A DNA stretch of 58,029 bases from JBBQNY01 sp038255255 (GTDB lineage Bacteria > Pseudomonadota > Gammaproteobacteria > Xanthomonadales > Ahniellaceae): assembly GCA_038255255.1 (NCBI GenBank), contig JBBSLL010000015.1, positions 1 through 58,029 on the forward strand. Direction: 5' to 3'. The first letter of the stretch is position 1. The number at the start of each line of letters is the position of its first letter. Below the pieces are notes generated by a model. It was not told where the DNA came from. It worked only from the letters and a program-made list of their open reading frames with translations, and ran no database searches. Shown piece after piece: positions 15,394 through 24,653 of the stretch. A program made the position numbers and the translations under genes.

Positions 15394-17550
15394 ATGCGTC
15401 GCGCCCAAGCCCTCCTTGCCATTTCCGTTATTGCGTTTTCAACGAGTGCCGCTGCGGTGGAGGGCATGTGGGTTCCGCAACAGCTGTCGGAAATCTCGGG
15501 TCCACTCGCCAGGGCCGGTCTAAAGCTTGATCCCGCGCAGCTCGCCGACCTCACGGGCAATCCGATGGGCGCGGTGGTCTCGCTGGGTGGCTGCACCGCC
15601 AGCTTCGTCTCGGACCAGGGTCTGGTCGCCACCAACCACCATTGCGCCTATGGCGCCATCCAGCTCAACTCCACGCCGGAGAAAAACCTCATGGTCGACG
15701 GCTTCAACGCCGCGCGGCCGCAGGATGAGGTGTCGGCAGGGCCGAATGCGCGAATCCTCGTGATGGACGAGATCACCGATGTGACGCCGGCGATCCAGGC
15801 AGTGCAGGACGAGAGCATGGATGGCCTTGCGCGCTTCAGGGCAGTCGAGTCCGAGCAGAAGCGTCTCATCGCGGAATGCGAAAAGGCGGTCGGTACCCGC
15901 TGCACGCTTTACGCGTTCTACGGCGGCGCGGAATACCGTCTGTTCCGCATGATCGAGATCAAGGACGTGCGCCTCGCGTACGCGCCGCCGGAATCCATCG
16001 GCGGCTACGGTGGCGAGATCGACAACTGGATGTGGCCACGCCACACCGGCGATTTTTCCTTCTATCGTGCTTACGTGGGCAAGGACGGCAAGCCTGCGGC
16101 GTTCTCCAGGGACAACGTTCCGTTCCGCCCAAAGCACTGGCTGCGTTTCGCCGACCAGCCGCTAGGCGCCGGCGACTTCGTGATGGTTGCGGGCTACCCC
16201 GGTCGCACTTCGCGGTACACCCTCGCCGCCGAGTTCGACGACACGAGCAGCTGGACCTATCCCACCATCTCCGCGCACTACAAGAAGCTGGTCGCGCTGA
16301 CGAACGCTGCGGGACGCGAAGACGGTGATATCCAGGTCAAGTACGCGGCACGGATGGCGGGCTGGGAAAACACGCTGAAGAACTACGACGGGCAGCTCGA
16401 GGGGTTCAACCGGATCGGCGCCGCTTCGAGAAAAATCGCGGAAGAAAAAGCCGTGCTGGGCAGCCTCAAGCCGGGCGACGCCGATACCTCTGCCGCGCAT
16501 GCCGAGCTGACGCGCATCGCGGCGGCAGCGCGCGCTACCCGGGAGCGCGACCTGGTGTTGCAGCAGCTCACGGCCAGCGGGGGACTGCTCGGCGCTGGTG
16601 TTGCGCTCTATCGAAACGCGCTGGAGCGCGAAAAGCCTGATGCGGCGCGCAGGCCCGGTTACCAGCAGCGGGACCAGGAACGCATCGAAGGAAGCCTGCG
16701 CGAGCTCGATCGACGCTTCGTGCCAAAAATGGATCGTGAATTGAGCGCGTACTGGCTGCGCGAATACGTGAAGTTGCCGGCATCGCAGCGGGTCGCGGCA
16801 CTCGACGCCTGGTTGGGCGGCAGCGACGAGGCGTCCATCACGCGCGCGCTCGACAGCGCTTATCGCGAGACCCGGCTCGGAACGGTCGACGAACGCGTGC
16901 GGCTGCTCGGCGCGGAGCGTGCGGCATTCGAGTCGAGCGATGATCCGATGCTCAGGTTGGCCGTGGCGATGACGCCTGCGCTGCTCGCCATTGAAGCGGA
17001 AGCCGATGCGCGCACCGGCGCCGGCCTGCAGGCGCGGCCGAAGTATCTGGCAGCGCTCCGCAATTACCGCGTGTCGCAGGGGATGGACGCGTACCCGGAC
17101 GCCAACTCCTCGCTGCGCATCACTTTCGGCAACGTCACGGGTTACAGCCCGCGCGACGGGGTCACGTACACGCCGTTCACGACGCTCGAAGGCGTCGCGG
17201 CCAAAGCCACCGGCGCGGATCCGTTCGACGCGCCGAAATCGCTGCTCGATGCGGTGACGGCGAAGAACCATGGCAGTCTGGAAGACCCGAGGGTCGGCAG
17301 CGTTCCCGTCAACTTCCTGTCCGACCTCGACATCACGGGCGGTAATTCCGGATCGCCTGTGCTCGATGCCAATGGGCGGCTCGTGGGTCTCGCGTTCGAC
17401 GGCAACTGGGAGTCCGTCGCGTCCAACTGGGTCTTCGATCCCGCCACCACGCGAATGATCGCAGTCGACGGGCGCTACATGCGCTGGATCATGCAGGAGA
17501 TCTTTCCGGCGCCGGCGCTGCTTCGCGAGATGAAGCTCCCGGTCAACTGA
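15394..17550 (+). CDS. S46-family dipeptidyl-peptidase (DPP7-like)
   Basis: The 718-residue protein has a signal peptide (LLAISVIAFSTSAAAV) and the chymotrypsin-like S46 architecture with a large helical insert. The triad can be placed at His83 in TNHHCAYGA, Asp220 in WPRHTGDFSF and Ser652 in GGNSGSPVLD. Eighteen residues after the serine, the S1-pocket position that is Arg in acidic-specific DPP11 is Gly670 here (AFDGNWES). This predicts release of dipeptides with hydrophobic second residues, as for DPP7. It should act in the periplasm or at the cell surface in peptide use. The start at 15394 is chosen because the signal peptide begins there. Confidence 0.93.
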   Translation: MRRAQALLAISVIAFSTSAAAVEGMWVPQQLSEISGPLARAGLKLDPAQLADLTGNPMGAVVSLGGCTASFVSDQGLVATNHHCAYGAIQLNSTPEKNLMVDGFNAARPQDEVSAGPNARILVMDEITDVTPAIQAVQDESMDGLARFRAVESEQKRLIAECEKAVGTRCTLYAFYGGAEYRLFRMIEIKDVRLAYAPPESIGGYGGEIDNWMWPRHTGDFSFYRAYVGKDGKPAAFSRDNVPFRPKHWLRFADQPLGAGDFVMVAGYPGRTSRYTLAAEFDDTSSWTYPTISAHYKKLVALTNAAGREDGDIQVKYAARMAGWENTLKNYDGQLEGFNRIGAASRKIAEEKAVLGSLKPGDADTSAAHAELTRIAAAARATRERDLVLQQLTASGGLLGAGVALYRNALEREKPDAARRPGYQQRDQERIEGSLRELDRRFVPKMDRELSAYWLREYVKLPASQRVAALDAWLGGSDEASITRALDSAYRETRLGTVDERVRLLGAERAAFESSDDPMLRLAVAMTPALLAIEAEADARTGAGLQARPKYLAALRNYRVSQGMDAYPDANSSLRITFGNVTGYSPRDGVTYTPFTTLEGVAAKATGADPFDAPKSLLDAVTAKNHGSLEDPRVGSVPVNFLSDLDITGGNSGSPVLDANGRLVGLAFDGNWESVASNWVFDPATTRMIAVDGRYMRWIMQEIFPAPALLREMKLPVN

Positions 17551-17582
17551 GCGAGCGCCACGCGCGGGCTATCGAGTCACCC

Positions 17583-18518
17583 GTGACCAGCAGCGTCGAG
17601 CGCCCTGCGGTCGTGTTCCTGATGGGACCGACCGCCTCGGGCAAGACCGCGCTGGCAACGACCATCGCGCAGCACCTCGACGTCGACCTGGTGAGCGTCG
17701 ATTCGAGCCTCGTCTACCGGGGCCTCGACATTGGCAGCGCCAAACCGGATCGTGAAACGCTGGCACGGTTTCCGCACGCGCTGGTCGACGTCCGCGAACC
17801 CTGGCAAACCTACTCTGCGGCGGACTTCGCTGAAGACGCGGCATCGCAAATCCGCCGCAGCCACGATCTTGGACGGATACCTTTACTGGTAGGCGGCACC
17901 GGCCTGTACTTCAGGGCGCTCGAACGTGGACTGTCTGAATTGCCGGCTTCGGATCCGCAGTTGCGAAGCCAGTTGGCCAACGAAGCGGCCCTGGTTGGCT
18001 GGCCCGCACTGCACGCGCGGCTGGCGGGTCTCGACCCGGTGGCCGGGACGCGTATCCACCCGAACGACGCACAGCGGATCGGCCGTGCACTAGAAGTCAT
18101 TGCGATCAGTGGGCGTGCACTGAGCGCGCAGCAGCTGGCGCCGTTGAAGCGGAACGAGGACTGGCGAATCCTCAAGCTCGCCATCGCGACGCCCGATCGC
18201 GAGGCCCTGCACTCGCGCATCGCGGAGCGACTTGATGCGATGTGGTCTGCGGGCTTCCTGGAGGAAGTCCGCCAGCTCCTCGCGAACCCGTCTTTCGATC
18301 CTGCCTGGACCTCGATGCGCGCGGTGGGTTACCGGCAGTCGTTGCAGCATCTGCGCGGGGACTTTGATTTTGCCGAGTGCCGGCGCCGTGCGCTGTTCGC
18401 CAGCCGGCAACTGGCGAAGCGACAACTCACCTGGCTGCGCGGAGAGCGGGATTCGATTGGCGTGAGCGCGTCGAATTCGGACCAGGCGCTGTTTCGTATC
18501 AGGGGCTTTCTTCGCTAG
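17583..18518 (+). CDS. miaA: tRNA dimethylallyltransferase
   Basis: The 311-residue enzyme adds a dimethylallyl group to A37 of tRNAs reading UNN codons. It opens with a P-loop (GPTASGKT, residues 15-22), followed by the family's D-S-x-x-V-Y-R substrate motif (VDSSLVYRGLDIGSAKP) and GGTGLYFRAL. The start is GTG at 17583. In most gammaproteobacteria miaA is followed directly by hfq on the same strand. Here a reversed gene of 1.8 kb intervenes. Confidence 0.97.
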   Translation: MTSSVERPAVVFLMGPTASGKTALATTIAQHLDVDLVSVDSSLVYRGLDIGSAKPDRETLARFPHALVDVREPWQTYSAADFAEDAASQIRRSHDLGRIPLLVGGTGLYFRALERGLSELPASDPQLRSQLANEAALVGWPALHARLAGLDPVAGTRIHPNDAQRIGRALEVIAISGRALSAQQLAPLKRNEDWRILKLAIATPDREALHSRIAERLDAMWSAGFLEEVRQLLANPSFDPAWTSMRAVGYRQSLQHLRGDFDFAECRRRALFASRQLAKRQLTWLRGERDSIGVSASNSDQALFRIRGFLR

Positions 18519-18543
18519 ACCCTCTCCGGTGAGGGAGAGGGTC
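18518..18543. repeat. Inverted repeat at the end of miaA (CCCTCTCC/GGAGAGGG family)
   Basis: GACCCTCTCC, four to six bases, then GGAGAGGGTC form near-perfect arms starting at the last base of miaA. It lies between the convergent miaA and the reversed repeat-protein gene and could stop transcription from both sides. Confidence 0.7.
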
Positions 18544-18568
18544 CGGCGCACTCCACTGCGACGTTCTA

Positions 18569-20338
18569 CTACTGGAAAATCTCTTCGCCGGGCTCGGGAT
18601 TCGAATCTTCCTCTTCCTCAGGCGGTGGAGCCTCGGCAGGAGTTTCCTCCTGCACGGGATAGTCCTCCTGCACGGGCGCTTCCTGCACAGGGTAGTCCTC
18701 CTGCATCGGGGGCTCCTCCTGCATCGGAGGCTCCTCCTGCATCGGAGCTTCCTCCTGCATCGGGGGCTCCTCCTGCATCGGAGCTTCCTCCTGCATCGGG
18801 GGCTCCTCCTGCATCGGAGCTTCCTCCTGCATCGGGGCTTCCTCCTGCATCGGAGCTTCCTCCTGCATCGGGGCTTCCTCCTGCATGGGAGCCTCTTCCT
18901 GCATGGGAGCCTCTTCCTGCATCGGGGCCTCCTCTTGCATCGGGGCCTGCTCCTGCACCGGCGGCGCCGCCTGCGCTTCTTCCACGGGCGCGGCGACTTC
19001 GGGTGGGGCGACCGCGGGCGCCGACGGGTCGACAGGAGGAATCTCCGTCGATGCAGACTCTGGCGGCGCGGCCTCCTCAGCAGGCTTGACTCCATCGATC
19101 TCCGACGCGGGCTGCTCGGCCGCGGAGTCGGGCTTTGGAATCTCGGCGGTGCTGGTCACGCCGCCCGTTGCGTCGATCGAGTCGGCCGGCTTGGCCACCG
19201 GCTCCGCCTGCTCTGGTTCCGCGGGCGCGGCCTCTGCCTGCGCGGCGGCCTGCACCTCCGCCGCCTGCGCCGCGGTCTCGGGCGTGGCAGTCGCGGGTGG
19301 TGGAGCGGTTTCCGCAACCATTTCCTCGCCGGTCACGGAGACCGGTTTTTCTCCCGCTGCCAGTGTCTGCGACTCGATCTGCGCGAGCGCCGCAGGTGGG
19401 GGCAGGGCCGTTTCCTGTTCCGCCACGGCGGTTGCAGCGTTGATCGGCAGCGCCGCCGCGACGGGCACCTCGACCGCAGGCGCTGCCGTCAAGACTTCCG
19501 CAGCGGCAGTCGGCGCCGGCGCTGCGTACCCGGTGGCTTCCGTAATCGTGGGCAACTCGGCGTCGGCCTTGCTCGCAAAGAACACCGCCTGGTTCGAGCC
19601 GCCACGATAGGCGACGGGCGGCGGCGGTGCGACGAACGCACGACCCTGGGCGCCGAGGTAGACATCCCGGCGATAGTGGCGGTCGTAGCGCACGTTGCGG
19701 TCGTTGTAGAACACGAAGTTGATGTTCGTGACGTAGTTCGGCGACCGGTAGTAGTCGTCGTACGTGTCCCACCAGTAGTCCTGCGCCACCGGATAGTCGT
19801 AATAACGATAGCGTGGGCTCTGGTAGTACTCGACGAAGCGCGTATAACGCGGCAGCGTGTAGTAGCCGTTGTCCGGCGCGTAGTACGAGAAGAAGTACGG
19901 CAGATCTCCCTCCCAGTTGCTGAGCGTCCGGTAGCTGTACACCGCGCGATGACGCGGGTCGCTGATGTACACGCGACCATAGCGGTCGACCGTGTGCGCC
20001 CATCCCGTCACAGGATCCAGGAACCAGACTTCGCCGCGGTATACGGCGTAAACCGTGCGCGAGTAGGGGTCGGTCTTCCAGCGCATGTTCGGTAGCCAAT
20101 ACCGGTCACGGACCAGGTACGCGCCGGGCGGAGGCCGGTCCCAGCGGTCGCGGCGCACCGGAGGCGCGATGCGCCGGCTGGTGCGGACCGTGACGTACCG
20201 ATCGCCCTGGGCGGCGGTCGCCGAGAGTGCCCGGGTGGGGGAGTTGAGCAGATACGCGTCGGCAGCGACCGGCGCGGCAGCCGCGGCGCCGAGGCCGAAC
20301 CCGGCCAGGGCAACGAGAATCGAGGAACGCAAGGTCAT
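18569..20338 (-). CDS. Exported Tyr/Arg-rich protein with an APMQEE hexapeptide repeat tail
   Basis: The 589-residue protein has a signal peptide (LVALAGFGLGAAAAAPVAADA) and a tyrosine-, arginine- and tryptophan-rich region (about residues 70-240, such as RYYDYPVAQDYWWDTYDDYY). A long alanine/proline/glutamate spacer follows, and then a tail with fourteen consecutive [A/P]PMQEE or PPMQED units, ending in a very acidic segment. I do not recognise a catalytic domain. The head resembles aromatic-rich surface or periplasmic proteins of unknown function. It is inserted in reverse between miaA and hfq. The C-terminal repeat is coded by an 18-base tandem repeat and could vary in copy number. Confidence 0.8.
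   Translation of the reverse strand: MTLRSSILVALAGFGLGAAAAAPVAADAYLLNSPTRALSATAAQGDRYVTVRTSRRIAPPVRRDRWDRPPPGAYLVRDRYWLPNMRWKTDPYSRTVYAVYRGEVWFLDPVTGWAHTVDRYGRVYISDPRHRAVYSYRTLSNWEGDLPYFFSYYAPDNGYYTLPRYTRFVEYYQSPRYRYYDYPVAQDYWWDTYDDYYRSPNYVTNINFVFYNDRNVRYDRHYRRDVYLGAQGRAFVAPPPPVAYRGGSNQAVFFASKADAELPTITEATGYAAPAPTAAAEVLTAAPAVEVPVAAALPINAATAVAEQETALPPPAALAQIESQTLAAGEKPVSVTGEEMVAETAPPPATATPETAAQAAEVQAAAQAEAAPAEPEQAEPVAKPADSIDATGGVTSTAEIPKPDSAAEQPASEIDGVKPAEEAAPPESASTEIPPVDPSAPAVAPPEVAAPVEEAQAAPPVQEQAPMQEEAPMQEEAPMQEEAPMQEEAPMQEEAPMQEEAPMQEEAPMQEEPPMQEEAPMQEEPPMQEEAPMQEEPPMQEEPPMQEDYPVQEAPVQEDYPVQEETPAEAPPPEEEEDSNPEPGEEIFQ
18700..18957 (-). repeat. 18-base coding tandem repeat, about 14 copies
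   Basis: The plus-strand tetramer GCAT recurs exactly every 18 bases from 18703 to 18937 (fourteen times) within CTCCTGCATCGG-type units. It encodes the PMQEE repeat on the minus strand. Units differ mostly at silent or Ala/Pro positions, so copy-number variation would keep the frame. Confidence 0.95.
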
Positions 20339-20624
20339 GGGGTCAGCTCCTTCAGGCCGCGCGACTGCGCTGGCTGAGGATCAGGGTATAGGCGGTGCTG
20401 GAGATGTCGAGACGAGGTGAAATTCCGGTTCAGCGGCCCGTTATCGTGCGCGCCGCCGGTCGGCCGGGATGCGCCGCCTGCAATTCCTTCCACGCCGCGA
20501 AACCTTCCTGCATCCGGCGGTGTGCGCTCTTTGCTAGGATGAATCCTGAAGGCGTCGCGCACGGAAGCGCTGTCCTGGTCGTTACCGACCGTGACACGCC
20601 AGCCCAAACAATACGGAGCACTCC

Positions 20625-20888
20625 ATGTCCAAAGGTCAGTCACTCCAGGATCCGTTCCTCAATGCGCTGCGTCGTGAGCGAATCCCCGTGTCCATTTACC
20701 TCGTCAATGGCATCAAGCTGCAGGGCTCGGTCGAAAGCTTCGATCAGTTCGTCGTGCTCCTGCGCAATACCGTCAGCCAGATGGTCTACAAGCACGCCAT
20801 TTCGACCATCGTGCCTTCGCGCAACGTGAAACTCACCGCGGAGGGCGCGCCGGCTTCCGGCGGCGGCTCCGGCGATTCGGAGGCCTAG
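20625..20888 (+). CDS. hfq: RNA chaperone Hfq
   Basis: The 87-residue Sm-like protein pairs small RNAs with target mRNAs. Both Sm motifs are visible: IPVSIYLVNGIKLQGSVESF and the Hfq-specific YKHAISTIVP. The C-terminal tail is short and ends in a Gly/Ser-rich segment. A ribosome site GGAG lies about 10 bases before the ATG. Genes hflX, hflK and hflC follow in the usual order. The 286-base gap upstream must hold its promoter, which I could not place firmly. Confidence 0.97.
   Translation: MSKGQSLQDPFLNALRRERIPVSIYLVNGIKLQGSVESFDQFVVLLRNTVSQMVYKHAISTIVPSRNVKLTAEGAPASGGGSGDSEA
20879..20883 (+). promoter_or_regulatory. Shine-Dalgarno site pointing to a CTG start for hflX
   Basis: GGAGG within the last codons of hfq lies eight bases before CTG at 20892. 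This is ideal spacing for a start there, and translation from that CTG restores the conserved HflX N-terminus. There is no ATG, GTG or TTG between the hfq stop and 20931. Confidence 0.6.
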
Positions 20889-20891
20889 GTC

Positions 20892-22226
20892 CTGTTCGAG
20901 CGATCGCGCAAGGGCGAGCGAGCCCTGCTGGTGCAACCGGCGCGCACTCCATCGACGAGCGACGCCGCGGATGCCTTGACCGAGTTCGCGGAGCTCGCAC
21001 GCTCGGCGGGTGCCGAAGTGGTTGCGACATTGCCCGCGCGCGTCGACAAGCCGAGCCCGAAATACTTCATCGGCAGCGGCAAGGCCGAGGAACTGCGCGA
21101 CCTGCGCGCGGCCAGCGGCGCGGACCTCATCCTCGTCAACCACGCACTGAGCCCAGTGCAGGAACGCAACCTCGAAAAACTGACCGAGTGCCGCGTGGTC
21201 GATCGCGCAGGACTCATTCTCGACATCTTTGCGCAGCGCGCGCGCAGCCACGAAGGCAAGTTGCAGGTCGAACTCGCGCAGCTCAAGCACATGGCCACGC
21301 GGCTGGTGCGCGGCTGGACCCATCTCGAGCGCCAGCGTGGCGGTTCGATCGGATTGCGCGGCCCGGGCGAAACGCAGCTGGAGACGGACCGGCGGCTGCT
21401 CGCCGACAAGGTCAAGACGCTCGAGCGTCGGCTGGACAAGGTCGAGGGGCAGCGCGAGCAGGCGCGGCGCGCGCGGTTGCGCAGCGCGGTTCCCATCATT
21501 GCGCTGGTCGGTTACACCAACGCGGGGAAGTCGACGCTGTTCAACGCCTTGACCCACTCCGAGGTGCAGGCGGCCGATCGACTGTTCGAAACGCTCGATC
21601 CGACACTGCGCAAGCTCGAAGGCCTGCGCATCGGCCCGGCGGTGGTGGCCGATACCGTGGGTTTCGTCCGCGACCTCCCCCACGACCTCATCGCGGCGTT
21701 CCGCGCAACGCTGGCCGAGGCGCGCGACGCGGATTTGTTGCTGCATGTCGTGGACGCTGCCGATCCCCTGCGCGACGAGCGCATCGAACAGGTCAACGCC
21801 GTACTCGCCGAAATCGGCGCAGGCGAGATCCAGCAGATCGAAGTGTGGAACAAGATCGACCGGATCGAAGGCGCGACGCCGCGCACGGATCACCTGGAAG
21901 GACCTTCGCGCGCGCGCGTCTGGGTCAGCGCAGCTGCAGAGGCCGGACTGGAAGGCTTGCGCGAAGCGATCGCCGAAGCATTCAGCGGCGACCGGATCCA
22001 GCTCGACCTGACTTTGCCGCCCGAAGCCGGTCGGCTGCGGGCCCGGCTATTCGAGGCCGGCGTGGTGAGCCACGAACATGCGAGCGACGCGGGCGGTTGG
22101 GCCATCGGACTCGATGCACCGAGGCAGCGGCTGGCACCTCTGCTCGGCGCCGACGGCAGCGATGGCGAGATGATGCGGTCGGCGGTGGCGGCCGCCGAAG
22201 CCGCAGCGATTGCCGCGCGGCACTGA
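20892..22226 (+). CDS. hflX: GTPase HflX
   Basis: HflX is a ribosome-associated GTPase that splits stalled or stressed ribosomes. Visible motifs are KYFIGSGKAEELRDL and DHALSP-like VNHALSPVQERNLEK in the N-domain, GRGWTHLERQ-type RLVRGWTHLERQRGGSIGLR, then G1 GYTNAGKSTLFN, G3 DTVGF and G4 NKID. The conserved opening (FERSRKGERALLVQ) is coded immediately after the hfq stop, so I place the start at the rare codon CTG 20892 (444 residues). The next possible start, GTG 20931, would drop 13 conserved residues. The same frame is used by hfq, separated only by its TAG stop. Confidence 0.9.
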   Translation: MFERSRKGERALLVQPARTPSTSDAADALTEFAELARSAGAEVVATLPARVDKPSPKYFIGSGKAEELRDLRAASGADLILVNHALSPVQERNLEKLTECRVVDRAGLILDIFAQRARSHEGKLQVELAQLKHMATRLVRGWTHLERQRGGSIGLRGPGETQLETDRRLLADKVKTLERRLDKVEGQREQARRARLRSAVPIIALVGYTNAGKSTLFNALTHSEVQAADRLFETLDPTLRKLEGLRIGPAVVADTVGFVRDLPHDLIAAFRATLAEARDADLLLHVVDAADPLRDERIEQVNAVLAEIGAGEIQQIEVWNKIDRIEGATPRTDHLEGPSRARVWVSAAAEAGLEGLREAIAEAFSGDRIQLDLTLPPEAGRLRARLFEAGVVSHEHASDAGGWAIGLDAPRQRLAPLLGADGSDGEMMRSAVAAAEAAAIAARH

Positions 22227-22442
22227 GTGGCGCGCGACACCACTGTTAGAATTTCGGGCTGGCCCATTGCAGGCAAAGGGTTGCGGTTCGGCATTGCAGC
22301 ACTTGCACCGTCGCCGAATGTCTCCATGAATGACGAGCTCGTGCCAGTCCCTGTGGTGTTGCTGAAGCTCGCTTCGACAGATGCGCATGGCACCGGATGA
22401 TTCACTTGCGGATGGGTTTGGAATTGACTTTGAGGCGATCTG

Positions 22443-23585
22443 ATGGCCTGGAATGAACCCGGCGGCAAGCGCCGCGATCCCTGGGACAGCGACAACTCGT
22501 CGCGGCCACCGCGTGGCGGTGGCGGCAACTGGCGAACACGCATTCCCGGGTTCGGCGGTGGATTGCCAGGTGGCGCTATCTGGGGCGTAGGCGTGGCGCT
22601 CGCTGTGATCCTGCTGCTTGCCGACACCGTGCGCGCGATCGACGAGAGCGAGCGCGGCGTGGTGCTGCGCTTCGGCAAGCTGCATCGCGTGATGGGGGCC
22701 GGCCTGCACTTCAAGCTGCCGCGTCCCATCGAGCGCGTGCTGCTGGTGGAGACCACCAATGTGCGGTCCAGCTCCAACGAAGTCCGCATGCTGACGAAGG
22801 ACGAGAACCTCATCATCGTGGACTTCAACGTGCAGTACGTCGTCAGCGACCCGTACCAGTTCCTGTTCGGATCGCGAGATCCGGAAGACAGCCTGCGCCA
22901 GGCCAGCGAAGCGGCCGTACGGCAGGTCGTTGGCGCGAATTCACTGGATGACATGATCAGTCCCAAGCGGCTGGCCATGGAAAACAGCGCCAAGGAAGCG
23001 TTGCAACTGACGCTCGAGCGTTATCGCACCGGAATCAGGGTCACCGAGCTCAACTTCCCCAACCCGCGTCCCCCGCCGGAGGTCAAGGAGGCGTTCGACG
23101 ACGCGATCGCGGCGCGCGAGGATCGCGAGAGATATCAGAACGTCGCGGATGCCTACGCGCGCAAGATCGTGCCCGAAGCGCGCGGTACGGCCGCGAAGAT
23201 CCGCACGGGCGCAGAGGGCCAGGCTGCGGCGCGCGTCGCCTTGGCCGAAGGTGCGGCGAGCCACTTCAGCCAGATTGCGGCGGCGTATCGCGACGCACCG
23301 GACGTCACGCGCAAGCGCCTGCTGCTGGAAACCATGGAAGACATCTACCGTCGCACGCCGAAGGTGATGGTTGACGCCGAAGGCAGCGACCGCATGCTCT
23401 ACCTGCCGCTCGACAAGCTGATGGGCCAGGGCGCGCGCGGCATGCCCACGCAGGTCCCCGAGCTGCAGTCGGTACCGGTACAACCCAGCACGGGCGGCAG
23501 CTCGGCCACCACCCGCGGCACTCGCGCGATCCGGGATGACGCCGAGGAGTCGCTCGGCGACGATCGCGAGGCGCGCAAGCAATGA
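22443..23585 (+). CDS. hflK: FtsH protease modulator HflK
   Basis: The 380-residue SPFH/band-7 protein has a glycine-rich cytoplasmic start, one membrane segment (WGVGVALAVILLLADTV, about residues 40-56) and a periplasmic band-7 domain beginning DESERGVVLRFGKLHRVMG. HflK and HflC form a large cage around FtsH in the inner membrane and tune its proteolysis. The 216-base gap after hflX contains a -10-like TAGAAT at 22257-22262, so a separate promoter is possible. Confidence 0.96.
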   Translation: MAWNEPGGKRRDPWDSDNSSRPPRGGGGNWRTRIPGFGGGLPGGAIWGVGVALAVILLLADTVRAIDESERGVVLRFGKLHRVMGAGLHFKLPRPIERVLLVETTNVRSSSNEVRMLTKDENLIIVDFNVQYVVSDPYQFLFGSRDPEDSLRQASEAAVRQVVGANSLDDMISPKRLAMENSAKEALQLTLERYRTGIRVTELNFPNPRPPPEVKEAFDDAIAAREDRERYQNVADAYARKIVPEARGTAAKIRTGAEGQAAARVALAEGAASHFSQIAAAYRDAPDVTRKRLLLETMEDIYRRTPKVMVDAEGSDRMLYLPLDKLMGQGARGMPTQVPELQSVPVQPSTGGSSATTRGTRAIRDDAEESLGDDREARKQ

Positions 23586-24445
23586 AGAACTGGATTGGAT
23601 TCATCCTCGTTGCGGTGCTGGTGGTGCTGGCGAACTCGCTCTTCATCGTCGACGAGAGCGAGCGCGCCGTCCTGTTCCAGTTCGGCGCCGTGCAGCGCAC
23701 GGATTTCAAGCCGGGCCTGCACCTGAAAGTTCCGTTCCTGCAGAACGTGCGCAAGTTCGACAAGCGCGTGCTCACGCTCAATTCGGAGCCCGAGCGGTAC
23801 CTGACTTCCGAAGCCAAGGACGTATTGATCGACTTCTTCGTCAAGTGGCGCATCAAGGACGTCGCCAAGTTCTACACGGCTTCGTCGGGTGACGAACAGG
23901 TCGCGCAGCAGCGCCTGAGCCCCATCGTGCGCAAGGGGCTTGGCAAGGAGATCAACGCCAGACTGTTGCAGGACGTCGTTTCGGTCGAGCGTGGCAATGT
24001 GATGGATCGCCTGCTCGCCAACGCCAACGATGCGGCGAACGAACTCGGTGTCGAGATTGTCGACGTGCGCATCAAGCGCATCGAGTTGCCGGAGGAAGTC
24101 AGTGGCAAGGTCTTCGATCGCATGCGCACGGAACGCACCAAGGTGGCGAACGAGCTGCGGTCGCTGGGCACGGAAGCCGCCGACCGCATCCGCGCCGACG
24201 CGGACCGCGAGCGCCAGGTGATCCTGGCGGAAGCGAGCCGCGACGCCGATCGGTTGCTGGGCGAGGCTGAAGCGACCGCTGCGTCGACCTATGCCAAAGC
24301 GTATGGACAGGATCCCGCGTTCTTCGAGTTCTACCGGAGTCTCGAGGCCTACCGCAAGACGTTCGGGGAAGACAACGGCGTGCTGGTGCTCGACCGCGAC
24401 AGCGAGTTCTTCCGCCATTTCGGCGGAGCGCGCGAGTCGCGCTGA
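23582..24445 (+). CDS. hflC: FtsH protease modulator HflC
   Basis: The 287-residue partner of HflK has an N-terminal membrane anchor (WIGFILVAVLVVLANSLFIV) followed by a band-7 domain starting DESERAVLFQFGAVQRTDF and a helical C-terminal section rich in charged residues. The gene start overlaps the hflK stop by four bases (ATGA), as expected for subunits made in fixed ratio. Confidence 0.97.
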   Translation: MKNWIGFILVAVLVVLANSLFIVDESERAVLFQFGAVQRTDFKPGLHLKVPFLQNVRKFDKRVLTLNSEPERYLTSEAKDVLIDFFVKWRIKDVAKFYTASSGDEQVAQQRLSPIVRKGLGKEINARLLQDVVSVERGNVMDRLLANANDAANELGVEIVDVRIKRIELPEEVSGKVFDRMRTERTKVANELRSLGTEAADRIRADADRERQVILAEASRDADRLLGEAEATAASTYAKAYGQDPAFFEFYRSLEAYRKTFGEDNGVLVLDRDSEFFRHFGGARESR

Positions 24446-24458
24446 GTTCGCCTGACCC

Positions 24459-24644
24459 GTGCCCCGCGAACTCGGCATCGCGCTGTGCCTGGTGTTGCTG
24501 ATCGAGGGGTTGATGCTCTTCGCGGCGCCGCAGGCGTGGCAGAGGATGGCGTCGCAGCTGTCGCAGGTGCCGCCGCAGCACCTGCGCGCAGCCGGGGGCA
24601 TCGCGATGATCGTGGGAATGCTGTTGCTGCAGGCAGTGCGCTGA
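24459..24644 (+). CDS. DUF2065 small membrane protein (YjeT-like)
   Basis: The 61-residue product has two hydrophobic helices (ELGIALCLVLLIEGLMLFAA and AGGIAMIVGMLLLQAV) around a short polar turn. DUF2065 proteins of unknown function sit between hflC and purA in many gammaproteobacteria, as here. The start is GTG at 24459, 13 bases after hflC. Confidence 0.85.
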   Translation: MPRELGIALCLVLLIEGLMLFAAPQAWQRMASQLSQVPPQHLRAAGGIAMIVGMLLLQAVR

Positions 24645-24653
24645 ACCCCGCTA

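Noticed and set aside
18700..18957. Regular 18-base repeats considered as a CRISPR array
   Set aside because: There are no spacers; units are directly adjacent and encode a hexapeptide in frame.
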